DNA from: Candidatus Aalborgicola lynettensis
Lineage (GTDB): Bacteria > Pseudomonadota > Gammaproteobacteria > Burkholderiales > Burkholderiaceae_C
Direction of reading: 5' to 3'
Length of the DNA: 64,000 nt
NCBI GenBank assembly: GCA_016719405.1
Contig: JADJZE010000002.1
Location: 124,001-188,000 of the forward strand
A program made the translations under genes and the position numbers. The notes below the pieces were generated by a model. That model worked only from the letters and a program-made list of their open reading frames with translations. It was not told the origin of the DNA and did not search any database. Shown here in pieces: positions 43,891 to 52,870 of this stretch. Position 1 is the stretch's first letter. The number at the start of each line of letters is the position of its first letter.

Positions 43891-44961
43891 TCAGGCTTTG
43901 GGCAGCTCGACAAAGCGGGGATCGATTTCGACCACGGGTTGTTCAGCAACCTGCTGCGCCTTGATATGGCGGTACACCTCTTTGACCAGGTGTTCGCAGC
44001 CTTCGCGGGTCAGAGCCGATATTTCAAAAACAGGACCCTTGAACTTGAAGCGCTTGACAAAATCTTTGATCAAAGCGGCCCGCACGTCGGAATCCACCAT
44101 GTCCAGCTTATTCAACACCAGCCAACGCGGCTTGTTATACAGCGCATCGTCGTACTTCTTCAGTTCGTTGACAATGGCTTTGGCCTGCGCCACTGTATCG
44201 ACCCCTTCGTCGAAAGGCACCACGTCCACAATATGCAGCAACAAACGCGTGCGCTGCAGGTGGCGCAAAAACAAATGTCCCAGTCCGGCACCTTCAGAAG
44301 CACCTTCAATCAAACCAGGCAGATCCGCCACCACAAAACTTTGCTCCGGCCCCACCCGCACCACACCCAGGTTGGGGTGCAAGGTTGTAAAAGGGTAATC
44401 CGCAATGCGCGGACGGGCGTTGGAAATTGCCGTGATGAATGTGGATTTACCTGCGTTGGGCATCCCTAGCAAGCCCACATCGGCCAACACTTTTAATTCG
44501 AGTTTGAGGCTTTTCTTATCACCCGGCCAGCCAGGAGTTTTTTGGCGCGGTGCACGATTGATGGCGCTTTTGAAGCGCATATTGCCAAAGCCACCGTCCC
44601 CGCCCTTGGCGATGGTGATCACCTCGCCCGGGTTGAGCAACTCGTACAAAACCTCGCCGGTTTCAGCATCTGTGATGATCGTGCCTACCGGCATCTTCAA
44701 GGTGATGTCATCGCCCGCAGCGCCAAACATGTCGGAGCCCATGCCATGTTCACCCCGTTTGGCGTCATGGCGACGGGAATAGCGGTAATCCACTAACGTA
44801 TTGAGATTGGGGTCTGCCACTGCAAACACATGCCCACCCCGGCCGCCATCACCGCCGTTGGGGCCGCCAAATTCTTTGTACTTTTCATGCCGAAACGAGA
44901 CGCAGCCGGCCCCACCGTCTCCGGCAGAGATATCGATATAGGCTTCGTCAACAAACTTCAT
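43891..44961 (-). CDS. obgE: GTPase ObgE/CgtA
   Basis: ObgE is a 50S-assembly GTPase tied to stringent control. The 356-residue protein has the glycine-rich Obg fold (MKFVDEAYIDISAGDGGAGCVSFRHEKY, about 1-158). The G domain follows with GMPNAGKST (about 166), DYPFTTLHPNLG, DLPGLIEGASEGAGLG (about 215) and NKLDMVD (about 283). A C-terminal TGS-like or acidic tail is short. The last codons of the gene lie next to a dispersed repeat copy. A terminator separates it from rpmA, so it may be reached by read-through or have its own start. Confidence 0.96.
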   Translation of the reverse strand: MKFVDEAYIDISAGDGGAGCVSFRHEKYKEFGGPNGGDGGRGGHVFAVADPNLNTLVDYRYSRRHDAKRGEHGMGSDMFGAAGDDITLKMPVGTIITDAETGEVLYELLNPGEVITIAKGGDGGFGNMRFKSAINRAPRQKTPGWPGDKKSLKLELKVLADVGLLGMPNAGKSTFITAISNARPRIADYPFTTLHPNLGVVRVGPEQSFVVADLPGLIEGASEGAGLGHLFLRHLQRTRLLLHIVDVVPFDEGVDTVAQAKAIVNELKKYDDALYNKPRWLVLNKLDMVDSDVRAALIKDFVKRFKFKGPVFEISALTREGCEHLVKEVYRHIKAQQVAEQPVVEIDPRFVELPKA

Positions 44962-44984
44962 GGCATGTTCCGTAGTTATAAACG

Positions 44985-45009
44985 AAAAACCCCGCGCACA
45001 GGCGCAGGG
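44985..45009 (-). terminator. terminator between rpmA and obgE
   Basis: Minus strand: CCCTGCGC (45009-45002) pairs with GCGCGGGG (44997-44990) apart from one mismatch, around a four-base loop, followed by five T (44989-44985). It may reduce obgE transcription relative to rplU-rpmA. Confidence 0.7.
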
Positions 45010-45033
45010 CTTCGCTGGGGAGCTTACAGCAGA

Positions 45034-45291
45034 TCAGGCCGCTGTTACGCTTACCGTGTGCTTGTTCAAGGGACCCTTGGTGGCAAACGACACATGGCCA
45101 TCTGCCGTGGCAAACAAGGTGTGATCCTTGCCAATACCCACATTCACACCGGGGTGAAATTTGGTTCCACGTTGACGCACGATGATAGCGCCAGCGCTGA
45201 TCAACTCACCGCCGTATTTTTTCACACCGAGCATTTTGGGCTTGGAATCACGCCCGTTTCGCGTAGAGCCGCCGCCTTTTTTCTGTGCCAT
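45034..45291 (-). CDS. rpmA: 50S ribosomal protein L27
   Basis: L27 reaches the peptidyl transferase centre. The 85-residue product begins MAQKKGGGSTRNGRDSKPKMLGVKKYGG and has IIVRQRGTKFHPGVNVGIGKDHTLFA, all diagnostic. It follows rplU by 53 bases and is transcribed with it. Length is exactly standard. Confidence 0.97.
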   Translation of the reverse strand: MAQKKGGGSTRNGRDSKPKMLGVKKYGGELISAGAIIVRQRGTKFHPGVNVGIGKDHTLFATADGHVSFATKGPLNKHTVSVTAA

Positions 45292-45344
45292 GACCTTGTC
45301 CTTAAATGGTTGAGGACAGAGCTAAAGGTCTGTCCCGCAAATTC

Positions 45345-45656
45345 TCAGGCTGCAATAGCACCGATTTGCAGTTCGGTGAACTGCTGGCGGTGCCCTTGAC
45401 GTTTCTGATAGTGCTTACGACGGCGCATTTTGAAAATGCGCACTTTATCGTGCTTGCCGTGAGAAATTACTGTGACCGTAACGGTCGCGCCGGACACCAA
45501 GGGTGTGCCAACCTTCAGTTCAGCGCCGTTACCGACTGCTAGAACCTGGTCGATCACAATCTCTTGGCCTACGTCCGCAGCAATCTGTTCTACTTTAATT
45601 TTTTCGCCGGAAGCAACGCGATACTGCTTGCCGCCGGTTTTTATGACCGCGTACAT
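45345..45656 (-). CDS. rplU: 50S ribosomal protein L21
   Basis: L21 binds 23S rRNA with L20. The 103-residue product begins MYAVIKTGGKQYRVASGEKIKVEQI and contains KVRIFKMRRRKHYQKRQGHRQQFTELQI, both typical. I chose the ATG at 45656. The longer frame up to 45755 has no homology character. It leads rplU-rpmA, and a promoter lies about 55 bases upstream. Confidence 0.97.
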   Translation of the reverse strand: MYAVIKTGGKQYRVASGEKIKVEQIAADVGQEIVIDQVLAVGNGAELKVGTPLVSGATVTVTVISHGKHDKVRIFKMRRRKHYQKRQGHRQQFTELQIGAIAA

Positions 45657-45707
45657 GTTGACCTCTTCAATGTGAGATTCTGCAAACGAATTTTCGCAGA
45701 GCCTTTG

Positions 45708-45737
45708 AGTATACCATCCACCCTCATTGCATGTAAA
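45708..45737 (-). promoter_or_regulatory. sigma70-type promoter of rplU-rpmA
   Basis: Minus strand: TATACT at 45713-45708 and TTTACA (5/6) at 45737-45732, spacing 18. The leader is about 50 bases. Confidence 0.6.
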
Positions 45738-46119
45738 TACCAACAAACACCACACAGCTACCCGTGATTCAAACTGCTGCGGAGTTTCACTCGGTCAAAG
45801 GAGACTGTTGAAATGACAGAATCATTACTGAGTGACGCAGTGCTGGGCTGCCGCAGCGCGGCGTGCGCTAAGCAATGCACACCCTCAGCGGTGGGCAGCA
45901 TCCAAGGCCAAAATGCCCGCCACGAAGTGCCGATAGCGGGCGATTGACCAACCGCCCCCCGCATGTTTCAGCACCACCCAGGGGCCACCGGCTACGCCAC
46001 AAATAGCCGGCTAACACCACCGCCAGCACCCGATCCAAAGTGATCACTACCTCGGCACACCCGTTCGCTTGGAGAACAAATTTACCGTGTCAATAAACCG
46101 CACATCGTTGCACGCTTCC
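45738..46119. other. gene-poor stretch between rplU and ispB
   Basis: Only a 44-codon frame (45813-45947, plus strand, MTESLLSDAVL start, with AAAGGAG about 15 bases upstream) can be read. It has six or more cysteines and histidines but no family I know. The opposite strand has an equally short open frame. The GC pattern resembles coding DNA, so this may be a decayed gene. I do not call it. Confidence 0.35.
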
Positions 46120-46125
46120 TATAAT
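46120..46125 (+). promoter_or_regulatory. -10 box of ispB
   Basis: A perfect TATAAT lies 28 bases before the ispB TTG. No good -35 is seen at the right spacing, so this promoter is only half supported. Confidence 0.45.
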
Positions 46126-46153
46126 CTGCCAACTAATAAAACGAATCATTGCC

Positions 46154-47137
46154 TTGGAAGCCACCAAATCCGACACTTCAGCCAGCTTGTCACTTATTGC
46201 CGAGGACATGCGGCAGGTTGATCTCGTCATCACTCATAGGCTGACCTCCGGCGTGCCACTGGTCGGAAACATTTCTCAGTACATCATGACCGCCGGAGGG
46301 AAGCGTCTGCGACCTGCATTGTTGCTGTTGTGCTGTGGAGCGCTCGGGTATACAGAAGCACAGAGATTCAACATGGCTGCCGTGGTGGAATTCATTCATA
46401 CCGCCACGTTGTTACACGACGACGTCGTGGACGAATCGGAAATGCGCAGAGGTAACTCAACCGCAAATGCAAAGTTTGGTAATCCGGCCAGTGTACTGGT
46501 TGGCGACTTTCTGTACTCCCGCGCATTTCAGATGATGGTCGATAGCCAAAGCATGCGCATCATGCAAGTACTTGCTGATGCAACCAACATCATTGCAGAA
46601 GGTGAAGTCATGCAGTTGATGAACATGCACAATGCTTCACTGGATGAGGCCGGATACCTGCAGGTTATTCGCTCAAAAACCGCCAAGTTATTTGAGGCCA
46701 GTGCACGCGTCGGCGCCATTCTGGCAAAAGCAGACGAAACAATGGAAGCCGCTTGCGCAGAGTACGGACAAGCACTTGGAACCGCCTTCCAAGTAATCGA
46801 TGACGTACTGGACTATGCGGGTGATACGTCCATCATGGGCAAGAATCTAGGGGACGATCTGCGCGAGGGAAAGACAACACTTCCACTAATTGCAGCCATG
46901 CAACGTGGAACCATCAAAGAACGCGAAACCATACAACAAGCCATTGAAACCGGTGGCGTCGCGATGCTGGTTGAAATCATTCAAATTGTCAAAAAAACCG
47001 GAGCGCTGGAAGTAGCGCGCTACGCCGCCCAGCAAGAGGCTAAACGCGCAATAGCTGCTGCGAAATTGCTACCCACTAGTACATACACATCCTGCATGAT
47101 TGGCTTGGCGACACAATTGCTACAAAGAACGCATTAA
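46154..47137 (+). CDS. ispB: all-trans polyprenyl diphosphate synthase (octaprenyl-type) IspB
   Basis: IspB builds the C40 side chain of ubiquinone. The 327-residue protein has the first aspartate-rich motif DDVVDESEMRRG (about 95) and the second DDVLDYAGD (about 222). SAKLFEASARVGAIL-like segments (here KTAKLFEASARVGAIL) lie between. It starts at a TTG at 46154, because the N-terminal SLIAEDMRQVDLVITHRLTSG aligns with the family. An ATG at 46208 would cut off this conserved start. A repeat-like GCTGCTGCG piece lies in the C-terminal part. It stands alone before tRNA-Pro. Confidence 0.92.
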   Translation: MEATKSDTSASLSLIAEDMRQVDLVITHRLTSGVPLVGNISQYIMTAGGKRLRPALLLLCCGALGYTEAQRFNMAAVVEFIHTATLLHDDVVDESEMRRGNSTANAKFGNPASVLVGDFLYSRAFQMMVDSQSMRIMQVLADATNIIAEGEVMQLMNMHNASLDEAGYLQVIRSKTAKLFEASARVGAILAKADETMEAACAEYGQALGTAFQVIDDVLDYAGDTSIMGKNLGDDLREGKTTLPLIAAMQRGTIKERETIQQAIETGGVAMLVEIIQIVKKTGALEVARYAAQQEAKRAIAAAKLLPTSTYTSCMIGLATQLLQRTH

Positions 47138-47161
47138 ATTTCTATAAAATCCGCGCTTTGG

Positions 47162-47238
47162 CGGGGTGTAGCTTAGCCTGGTAGAGCGCTACGTTCGGGA
47201 CGTAGAGGCCGGAGGTTCGAATCCTCTCACCCCGACCA
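47162..47238 (+). tRNA. tRNA-Pro (anticodon CGG), CCA encoded
   Basis: Cloverleaf: acceptor CGGGGTG with CACCCCG, D arm with AGCCTGGTAGAGC, anticodon stem CTACG/CGTAG around TTCGGGA (anticodon CGG), variable loop AGGCC and T arm GGAGGTTCGAATCCTC. The 3' CCA (47236-47238) is encoded. The 77-base gene closely matches bacterial tRNA-Pro. A TATAAA box lies 13 bases upstream (47143-47148). Confidence 0.96.
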
Positions 47239-47357
47239 GCGTTTTTGTTGTCAATCGGCATCCTGCGGTAAATGAAGTCGCTATTTCCGATTTACTTTGA
47301 ACTTGCAATCGACGATGATGCGCTGACGTTACTTCCAACGTATATCCTCATTGGGTT

Positions 47358-49091
47358 ATGGCAGCTGTCGACATTCTTCAAACTACATCTTCGACCATCG
47401 CATTGCCGGGTCTTGGAAGAGCCTTGGTCAGCGCAGGTAAGCTGGGACAAAAATCCGCCGAAGACCTTTATCGCAAGGCCTTGTCCAGCAAAAACAGCTT
47501 CATCGCTGAACTGGTCGGCTCGGGCGCTGTTTCGGCGTCCGATTTGGCACACACATTGTCCGTTGCGTTTGCTGCCCCCCTTCTGGACATCGACGCCATT
47601 GACAAGCAGCGCCTACCAAAAGATTTGCTAGATAGCAAAATTTGTAGCGACTTCCGCGTCGTGGTCCTGAATAAGCGAAGCAATCGTCTGCTTGTAGCAA
47701 CCGCAGACCCGTCCGACCAAGCAGCCGCAGAAAAAATCAAATTTTCAACCCAGATGGGCGTCGATTGGGTCATTGCCGAATTCGACAAGCTGTCAAAACT
47801 CGTGGATTCGCAGGGTACTACCGCCAGCGAAGCCATGGAAGACATCATTGGTGGCGACTTCGAATTCGATGCCGAGTCCGCTGAGGTCATTTCTGACAAC
47901 GACAAAACCAATACTGCGGAAGTAGAGGACGCACCAGTAGTCAGGTTCTTGCACAAGATGCTGATGGATGCATTCAGTATGCGTGCCTCCGACTTGCACT
48001 TTGAACCCTTTGAACACACGTACCGCGTTCGATTCCGAATCGACGGTGAATTGCGTGAAATAGCCTCTCCACCGGTTGCCATCAAGGATAAGCTGGCCTC
48101 CCGAATCAAGGTTATCTCACGCATGGACATTTCAGAGAAGCGGGTTCCACAGGATGGCCGCATGAAACTGAAGGTCGGACCGGATCGCGTAATCGACTTC
48201 CGGGTCAGTACGTTACCTACCTTGTTTGGCGAGAAGATCGTTATCCGGATTTTGGATCCCAGTAGCGCACGCCTCGGAATTGACGCCCTTGGGTACGAAC
48301 CGGAAGAAAAAGAACGCCTGCTTAAAGCCATCGGGCGCCCTTACGGAATGGTTCTGGTCACCGGGCCAACCGGTTCTGGCAAAACGGTTTCACTTTACAC
48401 ATGCCTGAACTTGCTCAATCAACCAGGCGTCAATATCGCTACTGCGGAAGATCCATCAGAAATTAATCTGCCTGGCGTCAATCAGGTTAACGTAAATGAG
48501 AAGGCAGGACTGACTTTCGCAGCTGCGTTGAAATCATTTCTGCGTCAAGATCCCGACATCATCATGGTAGGTGAAATTCGTGACTTGGAAACGGCGGATA
48601 TCTCCATAAAAGCGGCCCAAACAGGACACTTAGTTTTGTCGACGTTGCACACCAACGACGCCCCTACCACCTTGACGCGTATGCGGAACATGGGGATTGC
48701 GCCATTTAACATTGCATCCAGCGTCATTTTAATTACCGCTCAGCGTCTGGCCCGCAGACTATGCCCAAATTGCAAGGCGCCCGTGGAACTGCCACGCGCG
48801 ACCCTTGTCGCCGCAGGGTTCAATGAGGCAGATCTGGATGGCACTTGGAAGCCCTACCGTCCAGTTGGATGCTCGATGTGTAACAACGGTTACAAAGGTC
48901 GTGTGGGCATTTACCAAGTGATGCCCATTTCAGAAGAGATCCAGCGCATCATTCTGCGCGACGGAAGCGCTATGGACATTGCCGTGCAAGCGCAGTTAGA
49001 AGGGGTGCGGTCTTTGCGGCAATCCGGACTGCATAAAGTTAAACAGGGACTTACCTCACTGGAAGAGGTCCTTGGCGTCACCAACGAGTAA
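47358..49091 (+). CDS. pilB: type IV pilus assembly ATPase PilB
   Basis: PilB drives pilus extension. The 577-residue protein has the N-terminal MshEN/GspE domain (about 1-160), then Walker A GPTGSGKT (about 335), the Asp box EDPSEINLPGVNQV, Walker B DPDIIMVGEIRD (about 395) and the His box QTGHLVLSTLHTNDAPTTLTRM. A tetracysteine zinc site CPNC...CSMC lies at about 468-513. The start ATG at 47358 gives a normal N-terminus. The ribosome binding site is weak. It is followed by pilC and pilD in the classic order. The 119 bases between tRNA-Pro and the gene hold nothing else obvious. Confidence 0.96.
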   Translation: MAAVDILQTTSSTIALPGLGRALVSAGKLGQKSAEDLYRKALSSKNSFIAELVGSGAVSASDLAHTLSVAFAAPLLDIDAIDKQRLPKDLLDSKICSDFRVVVLNKRSNRLLVATADPSDQAAAEKIKFSTQMGVDWVIAEFDKLSKLVDSQGTTASEAMEDIIGGDFEFDAESAEVISDNDKTNTAEVEDAPVVRFLHKMLMDAFSMRASDLHFEPFEHTYRVRFRIDGELREIASPPVAIKDKLASRIKVISRMDISEKRVPQDGRMKLKVGPDRVIDFRVSTLPTLFGEKIVIRILDPSSARLGIDALGYEPEEKERLLKAIGRPYGMVLVTGPTGSGKTVSLYTCLNLLNQPGVNIATAEDPSEINLPGVNQVNVNEKAGLTFAAALKSFLRQDPDIIMVGEIRDLETADISIKAAQTGHLVLSTLHTNDAPTTLTRMRNMGIAPFNIASSVILITAQRLARRLCPNCKAPVELPRATLVAAGFNEADLDGTWKPYRPVGCSMCNNGYKGRVGIYQVMPISEEIQRIILRDGSAMDIAVQAQLEGVRSLRQSGLHKVKQGLTSLEEVLGVTNE

Positions 49092-49110
49092 TAGCAATTC
49101 AGGGGACCGT

Positions 49111-50328
49111 ATGGCTACAGCCAAGTCAGTTCAAAGTTCAGATGCCGTTTATGAGTGGGAAGGCAAAGATCGCAACGGCAAGCAGGTTCGCGGGGAAATC
49201 CGCGCAGCAGGAGAAAACCAGGTAAAGGCCTCCTTGAGGCGCCAAGGAGTTACTCCAACCAAAATCAAAAAACGTCGCATGAGTGCGGGAAAGGCCATCA
49301 AACCGAAAGATTTGGCTATCTTTACCCGGCAACTAGCGACCATGATGAAGGCCGGTGTTCCCCTGTTGCAAGCGTTTGATATTGTCGGTCGCGGCAACCC
49401 CAACCCACGTGTCACGAAGCTGCTCAATGACATCCGGACAGATGTCGAAACTGGAACATCCCTGAGCGTTGCATTCCGAAAGTATCCGCTTTACTTCGAC
49501 GCGCTGTACTGCAACTTGGTTGAAGCTGGTGAATCTGCTGGCATCTTGGACCAGTTGCTGGACCGGCTTGCTGTGTATATGGAGAAGACAGAAGCCATCA
49601 AATCAAAAATCAAATCCGCGCTGATGTACCCCATCAGCGTGCTGGTCGTTGCGTTTGTGGTTGTGGCCGTGATAATGATTTTTGTCATTCCTTCGTTCAA
49701 GCAGGTGTTTAGTTCGTTTGGGGGCGAACTACCAGGCCCGACGCTGGCCGTCATTGCTATGAGCGAGTTTTTCGTCAGTTATTGGTACCTTATATTTGGC
49801 GGTCTCGGAGGCGGTATTTACTTCTTCATGGAGTCTTGGAAGCGCAACAAAAAAATGCAGGCGATCATGGATCGCGTGATGCTGAAGATGCCAATTTTTG
49901 GTGTTTTGGTCGAGAAGTCGTGTATAGCAAGGTGGACACGAACACTATCGACCATGTTTGCTGCGGGCGTTCCTCTTGTGGAAGCGCTGGACTCAGTCGG
50001 CGGAGCAGCAGGAAACAGTGTCTTTGAAGATGCCACACTGAAAATTCAACAAGAAGTCTCCACCGGCACCGCTCTCACGGCAGCTATGTCCAACGCCAAT
50101 CTTTTCCCGTCCATGGTTTTACAAATGTGCGCCATTGGTGAAGAATCCGGCTCAGTTGACCACATGTTAGGAAAAGCCGCTGATTTCTTTGAATCGGAAG
50201 TAGATGACATGGTGGCAGGTATTTCGAGCTTGATGGAACCGATCATTATCGTGATTCTCGGCACTGTCATTGGTGGCATTGTTGTCGCCATGTATTTGCC
50301 GATTTTCAAATTGGGGCAAGTCGTTTGA
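49111..50328 (+). CDS. pilC: type IV pilus inner-membrane platform protein PilC
   Basis: PilC is the platform on which PilB and PilT act. The 405-residue protein has two T2SF domains (about 75-195 and 280-400) with FTRQLATMMKAGVPLLQAFD and WTRTLSTMFAAGVPLVEALD, the duplicated family signature, and three membrane helices (about 175-200, 225-245 and 375-398). The ATG at 49111 has CAGGGGA upstream and lies 19 bases after pilB. Its TGA overlaps the pilD ATG by one base (TGATG). Confidence 0.96.
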   Translation: MATAKSVQSSDAVYEWEGKDRNGKQVRGEIRAAGENQVKASLRRQGVTPTKIKKRRMSAGKAIKPKDLAIFTRQLATMMKAGVPLLQAFDIVGRGNPNPRVTKLLNDIRTDVETGTSLSVAFRKYPLYFDALYCNLVEAGESAGILDQLLDRLAVYMEKTEAIKSKIKSALMYPISVLVVAFVVVAVIMIFVIPSFKQVFSSFGGELPGPTLAVIAMSEFFVSYWYLIFGGLGGGIYFFMESWKRNKKMQAIMDRVMLKMPIFGVLVEKSCIARWTRTLSTMFAAGVPLVEALDSVGGAAGNSVFEDATLKIQQEVSTGTALTAAMSNANLFPSMVLQMCAIGEESGSVDHMLGKAADFFESEVDDMVAGISSLMEPIIIVILGTVIGGIVVAMYLPIFKLGQVV

Positions 50329-51173
50329 TGGAGATTTCGCTAAGGGAATTGGAGTCCTTCATCGCAGGTGCGTTTGGACTCCTGATTGGTAGTTTTCTTA
50401 ACGTTGTCATTCATCGACTTCCGAAAATGATGGAGCGGGCATGGATCGCTGAATGTGCTGAATACGCGCAGCGCCCCGTGCCGGAGAATGACTCATTTAA
50501 TTTGATGGTACCGCGCTCCCGCTGTCCACATTGCGGTCATGCAATTCGATGGCATGAAAACATTCCCGTACTCAGCTACTTGTTTCTTGGAGGCCGCTGC
50601 TCTGCCTGCAAGGCAGCTATCAGCATGCGATACCCAATCGTTGAATTGGCTACTGGATCTCTTTTTTTCTACTGTATTTGGCGCTGGGGCGCAACACCTA
50701 CTGGCGTTACATGGTGCGTATTTTCAGCCATATTGCTGTCACTGGCCCTCATCGACTGGGACACAACGTTACTGCCCGATGATCTAACGCTCCCTCTGCT
50801 GTGGTTGGGATTGATTTCTGCAACAGTACACTGGACGCAAGTCGATTTGCACTCCGCTGTGTGGGGTGCGGTTGCAGGGTATATGTCTCTTTGGTCGGTT
50901 TATTGGTTATTCAAGCTCGTTACCGGTAAAGAGGGTATGGGATATGGTGACTTCAAGCTATTTGCGGCGTTAGGTGCCTGGTTTGGGTGGCAGGCACTTA
51001 TTCCCATGATTTTGCTGGCATCCGTGATAGGAGCGGCTGTGGGCATCACCATGAAATTAAGCACCGGTCTCCGCGAAGGCGGTTACGTACCGTTCGGGCC
51101 TTTTTTGTCCGGTGCGGGTTTGACCGCTTTACTTGCCGGCCCAGCAGCACTGCAAAAAGCCGTCGGACTTTGA
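50328..51173 (+). CDS. pilD: prepilin peptidase/N-methyltransferase PilD
   Basis: PilD cleaves the prepilin leader and methylates the new N-terminus. The 281-residue protein has the tetracysteine methyltransferase loop CPHC...CSAC (about 66-88) and eight hydrophobic segments. It also has the catalytic aspartates in LIDWDTTLLPDDLT (about 142-155) and in GMGYGDFKLFAALGAW (about 204-219). Length and order after pilC fit. It overlaps pilC by one base and precedes coaE with four bases between. Probably co-translated with both. Confidence 0.96.
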   Translation: MEISLRELESFIAGAFGLLIGSFLNVVIHRLPKMMERAWIAECAEYAQRPVPENDSFNLMVPRSRCPHCGHAIRWHENIPVLSYLFLGGRCSACKAAISMRYPIVELATGSLFFYCIWRWGATPTGVTWCVFSAILLSLALIDWDTTLLPDDLTLPLLWLGLISATVHWTQVDLHSAVWGAVAGYMSLWSVYWLFKLVTGKEGMGYGDFKLFAALGAWFGWQALIPMILLASVIGAAVGITMKLSTGLREGGYVPFGPFLSGAGLTALLAGPAALQKAVGL

Positions 51174-51177
51174 TGCT

Positions 51178-51789
51178 GTGGCAACTCGAGCCATTCGAAT
51201 AGGCCTCACAGGCGGTATTGGAAGTGGAAAAAGCACTGTTGCCTCCCTGCTAAATCAAGCGGGCGCCACACAAATTGATGCAGATGCCATTTCCCGCGCC
51301 GCTACTGCCCCCGGAGGGGAGGCCATTGCAACAATCGCTACACGTTTCGGCCCAGAATTTATTGACGCTTCCGGTGGGGTTGATCGCGCTACCATGCGTC
51401 ACCGCATATTTTCCGACTCCAGCTCAAAATTCCGACTTGAAGCCATCATCCACCCCATTGTTCGCCAAGAAATCATTCGTCAAACATCGCTTGCCGAGGC
51501 GAGCCAAGCGCCGTGCATCGTATTTGATATTCCCTTATTAGTGGAGTCTGGCCACTGGCGTGAAATATTGCATCGCATCATAGTGGTCGACTGTACGCAC
51601 GAAACCCAAATCGCGCGCGTCACAGCGCGCAATGGGATGCATCCTACGGAAGTACGTCAAATCATTGCGCGTCAGGCAACGCGCGCGCAACGTCTGCAGA
51701 TTGCGGATGCCAGCATCTTCAATGAAGCTATCACCATTCACGAACTTGAACAGGAGGTGCGCAAAATTTCACACCAGTTCGGGCTATGA
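51178..51789 (+). CDS. coaE: dephospho-CoA kinase CoaE
   Basis: CoaE phosphorylates dephospho-CoA, the last step of coenzyme A synthesis. The 203-residue product starts at a GTG at 51178 (MATRAIRIGLTGGIGSGKST). It has P-loop GGIGSGKS (about 12-19), the DADAISRAATAPGGEAI motif (about 36), HPIVRQEI (about 92) and DIPLLVESGHW (about 113). A frame opened further upstream overlaps pilD and has no family support. The pilD-coaE-zapD-yacG order is typical for proteobacteria. Confidence 0.94.
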   Translation: MATRAIRIGLTGGIGSGKSTVASLLNQAGATQIDADAISRAATAPGGEAIATIATRFGPEFIDASGGVDRATMRHRIFSDSSSKFRLEAIIHPIVRQEIIRQTSLAEASQAPCIVFDIPLLVESGHWREILHRIIVVDCTHETQIARVTARNGMHPTEVRQIIARQATRAQRLQIADASIFNEAITIHELEQEVRKISHQFGL

Positions 51790-51811
51790 TTCGCCCACCG
51801 GAAATATCAGC

Positions 51812-52567
51812 GTGATCCTATACGAATACCCCTTTAACGAACGCATTCGCACGTACTTGCGTCTGGAACATCTGTTCCTACGCCTGTCGACGTTGATGGC
51901 GCGCTCGGATCCACTGGATCATCACTTCGCTATCACCACGATTTTTGAAGTGATGGATGTAGGCGCCCGGGCCGACCTGAAATCAGATGTTTTACGCGAC
52001 CTTGAGAAACAAAAGCAGACACTGAGTGCCTACCGCGGTAACCCTGCAATTGCTGAGGGTGTGCTGGATGCCGTCATCGATCAGTTGGACCATTGCTTCA
52101 TAGCGTTAAATGCTCTTCCTGGAAAAGCCGGCTTGACGCTAACTGAAAACGATTGGCTGATGAGCATTCGCAGTCGGGTCGGCATTCCTGGAGGCACCTG
52201 TGAGTTCGATTTACCTGCCTACTATTCTTGGCAACATCATGATGCAGCCGCGCGACAGGCTGACTTGCGATACTGGGCCAGTTCTTTAACCCCCTTGGCT
52301 GAATCTATTCACTTGTTGTTGAAACTATTGCGTGATTCAGGAGCGCCGCAGAAAGTCATCGCCATTGCCGGACAGTTTCAACAAAATTTGCCGCAAGGGC
52401 GCACATTCCAATTGCTGCGCTTGTCTTTGGCCCCTTCCCTGAACGTCATTCCGGAGATCAGCGGCAACCGCCTTATGGTGTCGATACGGATGATGCGCCA
52501 TGCCCAAGACGACCGACTACATGCAAGCAGTGACGACTGCGCGTTTGAGCTCACGTTGTGCTCATGA
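51812..52567 (+). CDS. zapD: cell division protein ZapD
   Basis: ZapD binds and bundles FtsZ. The 251-residue product starts at a GTG at 51812 (MILYEYPFNERIRTYLRLEHLF). The N-terminus is the conserved family opening. Further motifs are HHFAITTIFEVMDVGARADLKSDVLRDLEKQ (about 44-75), SRVGIPGGTCEFDLPAYYSWQH and GNRLMVSIRMM. It lies 22 bases after coaE and overlaps yacG by four bases (ATGA). Confidence 0.94.
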   Translation: MILYEYPFNERIRTYLRLEHLFLRLSTLMARSDPLDHHFAITTIFEVMDVGARADLKSDVLRDLEKQKQTLSAYRGNPAIAEGVLDAVIDQLDHCFIALNALPGKAGLTLTENDWLMSIRSRVGIPGGTCEFDLPAYYSWQHHDAAARQADLRYWASSLTPLAESIHLLLKLLRDSGAPQKVIAIAGQFQQNLPQGRTFQLLRLSLAPSLNVIPEISGNRLMVSIRMMRHAQDDRLHASSDDCAFELTLCS

Positions 52568-52821
52568 GTCAGACAGTACGTGTAACCAATCACGCAGCCG
52601 ATCCAATCGTTACTACGGTCACCAATCGTACGGTGACCTGTCCAACATGTGCAGGCGACAGTCCTTACGCCCCAAGCAACCCGGTGCGACCTTTCTGTAG
52701 CGAGCGCTGCAGGAACTCGGATTTTGGCGCTTGGGCAAATGCTGATTTCCGCTTTACAGCCACCGACATCGATACCGTCAGCGCGCCCCCGACGACGGAA
52801 TACGATTCCCGGCTGGAGTAA
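52564..52821 (+). CDS. yacG: DNA gyrase inhibitor / zinc-binding protein YacG
   Basis: YacG is a small zinc protein reported to inhibit GyrB. The 85-residue product has CPTC (about 26-29) and CSERC (about 45-49), which bind zinc in the C-X2-C-X15-C-X3-C pattern, and DFGAWANADFRF (about 53-64), part of the family signature. It starts at the ATG at 52564, overlapping the end of zapD. The N-terminus is longer than usual by about 15 residues. Confidence 0.92.
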   Translation: MSQTVRVTNHAADPIVTTVTNRTVTCPTCAGDSPYAPSNPVRPFCSERCRNSDFGAWANADFRFTATDIDTVSAPPTTEYDSRLE

Positions 52822-52870
52822 ACTGATACCGTCAATTCTAGCCACCAAAAACAGCGTTCCCGCTCGCCAG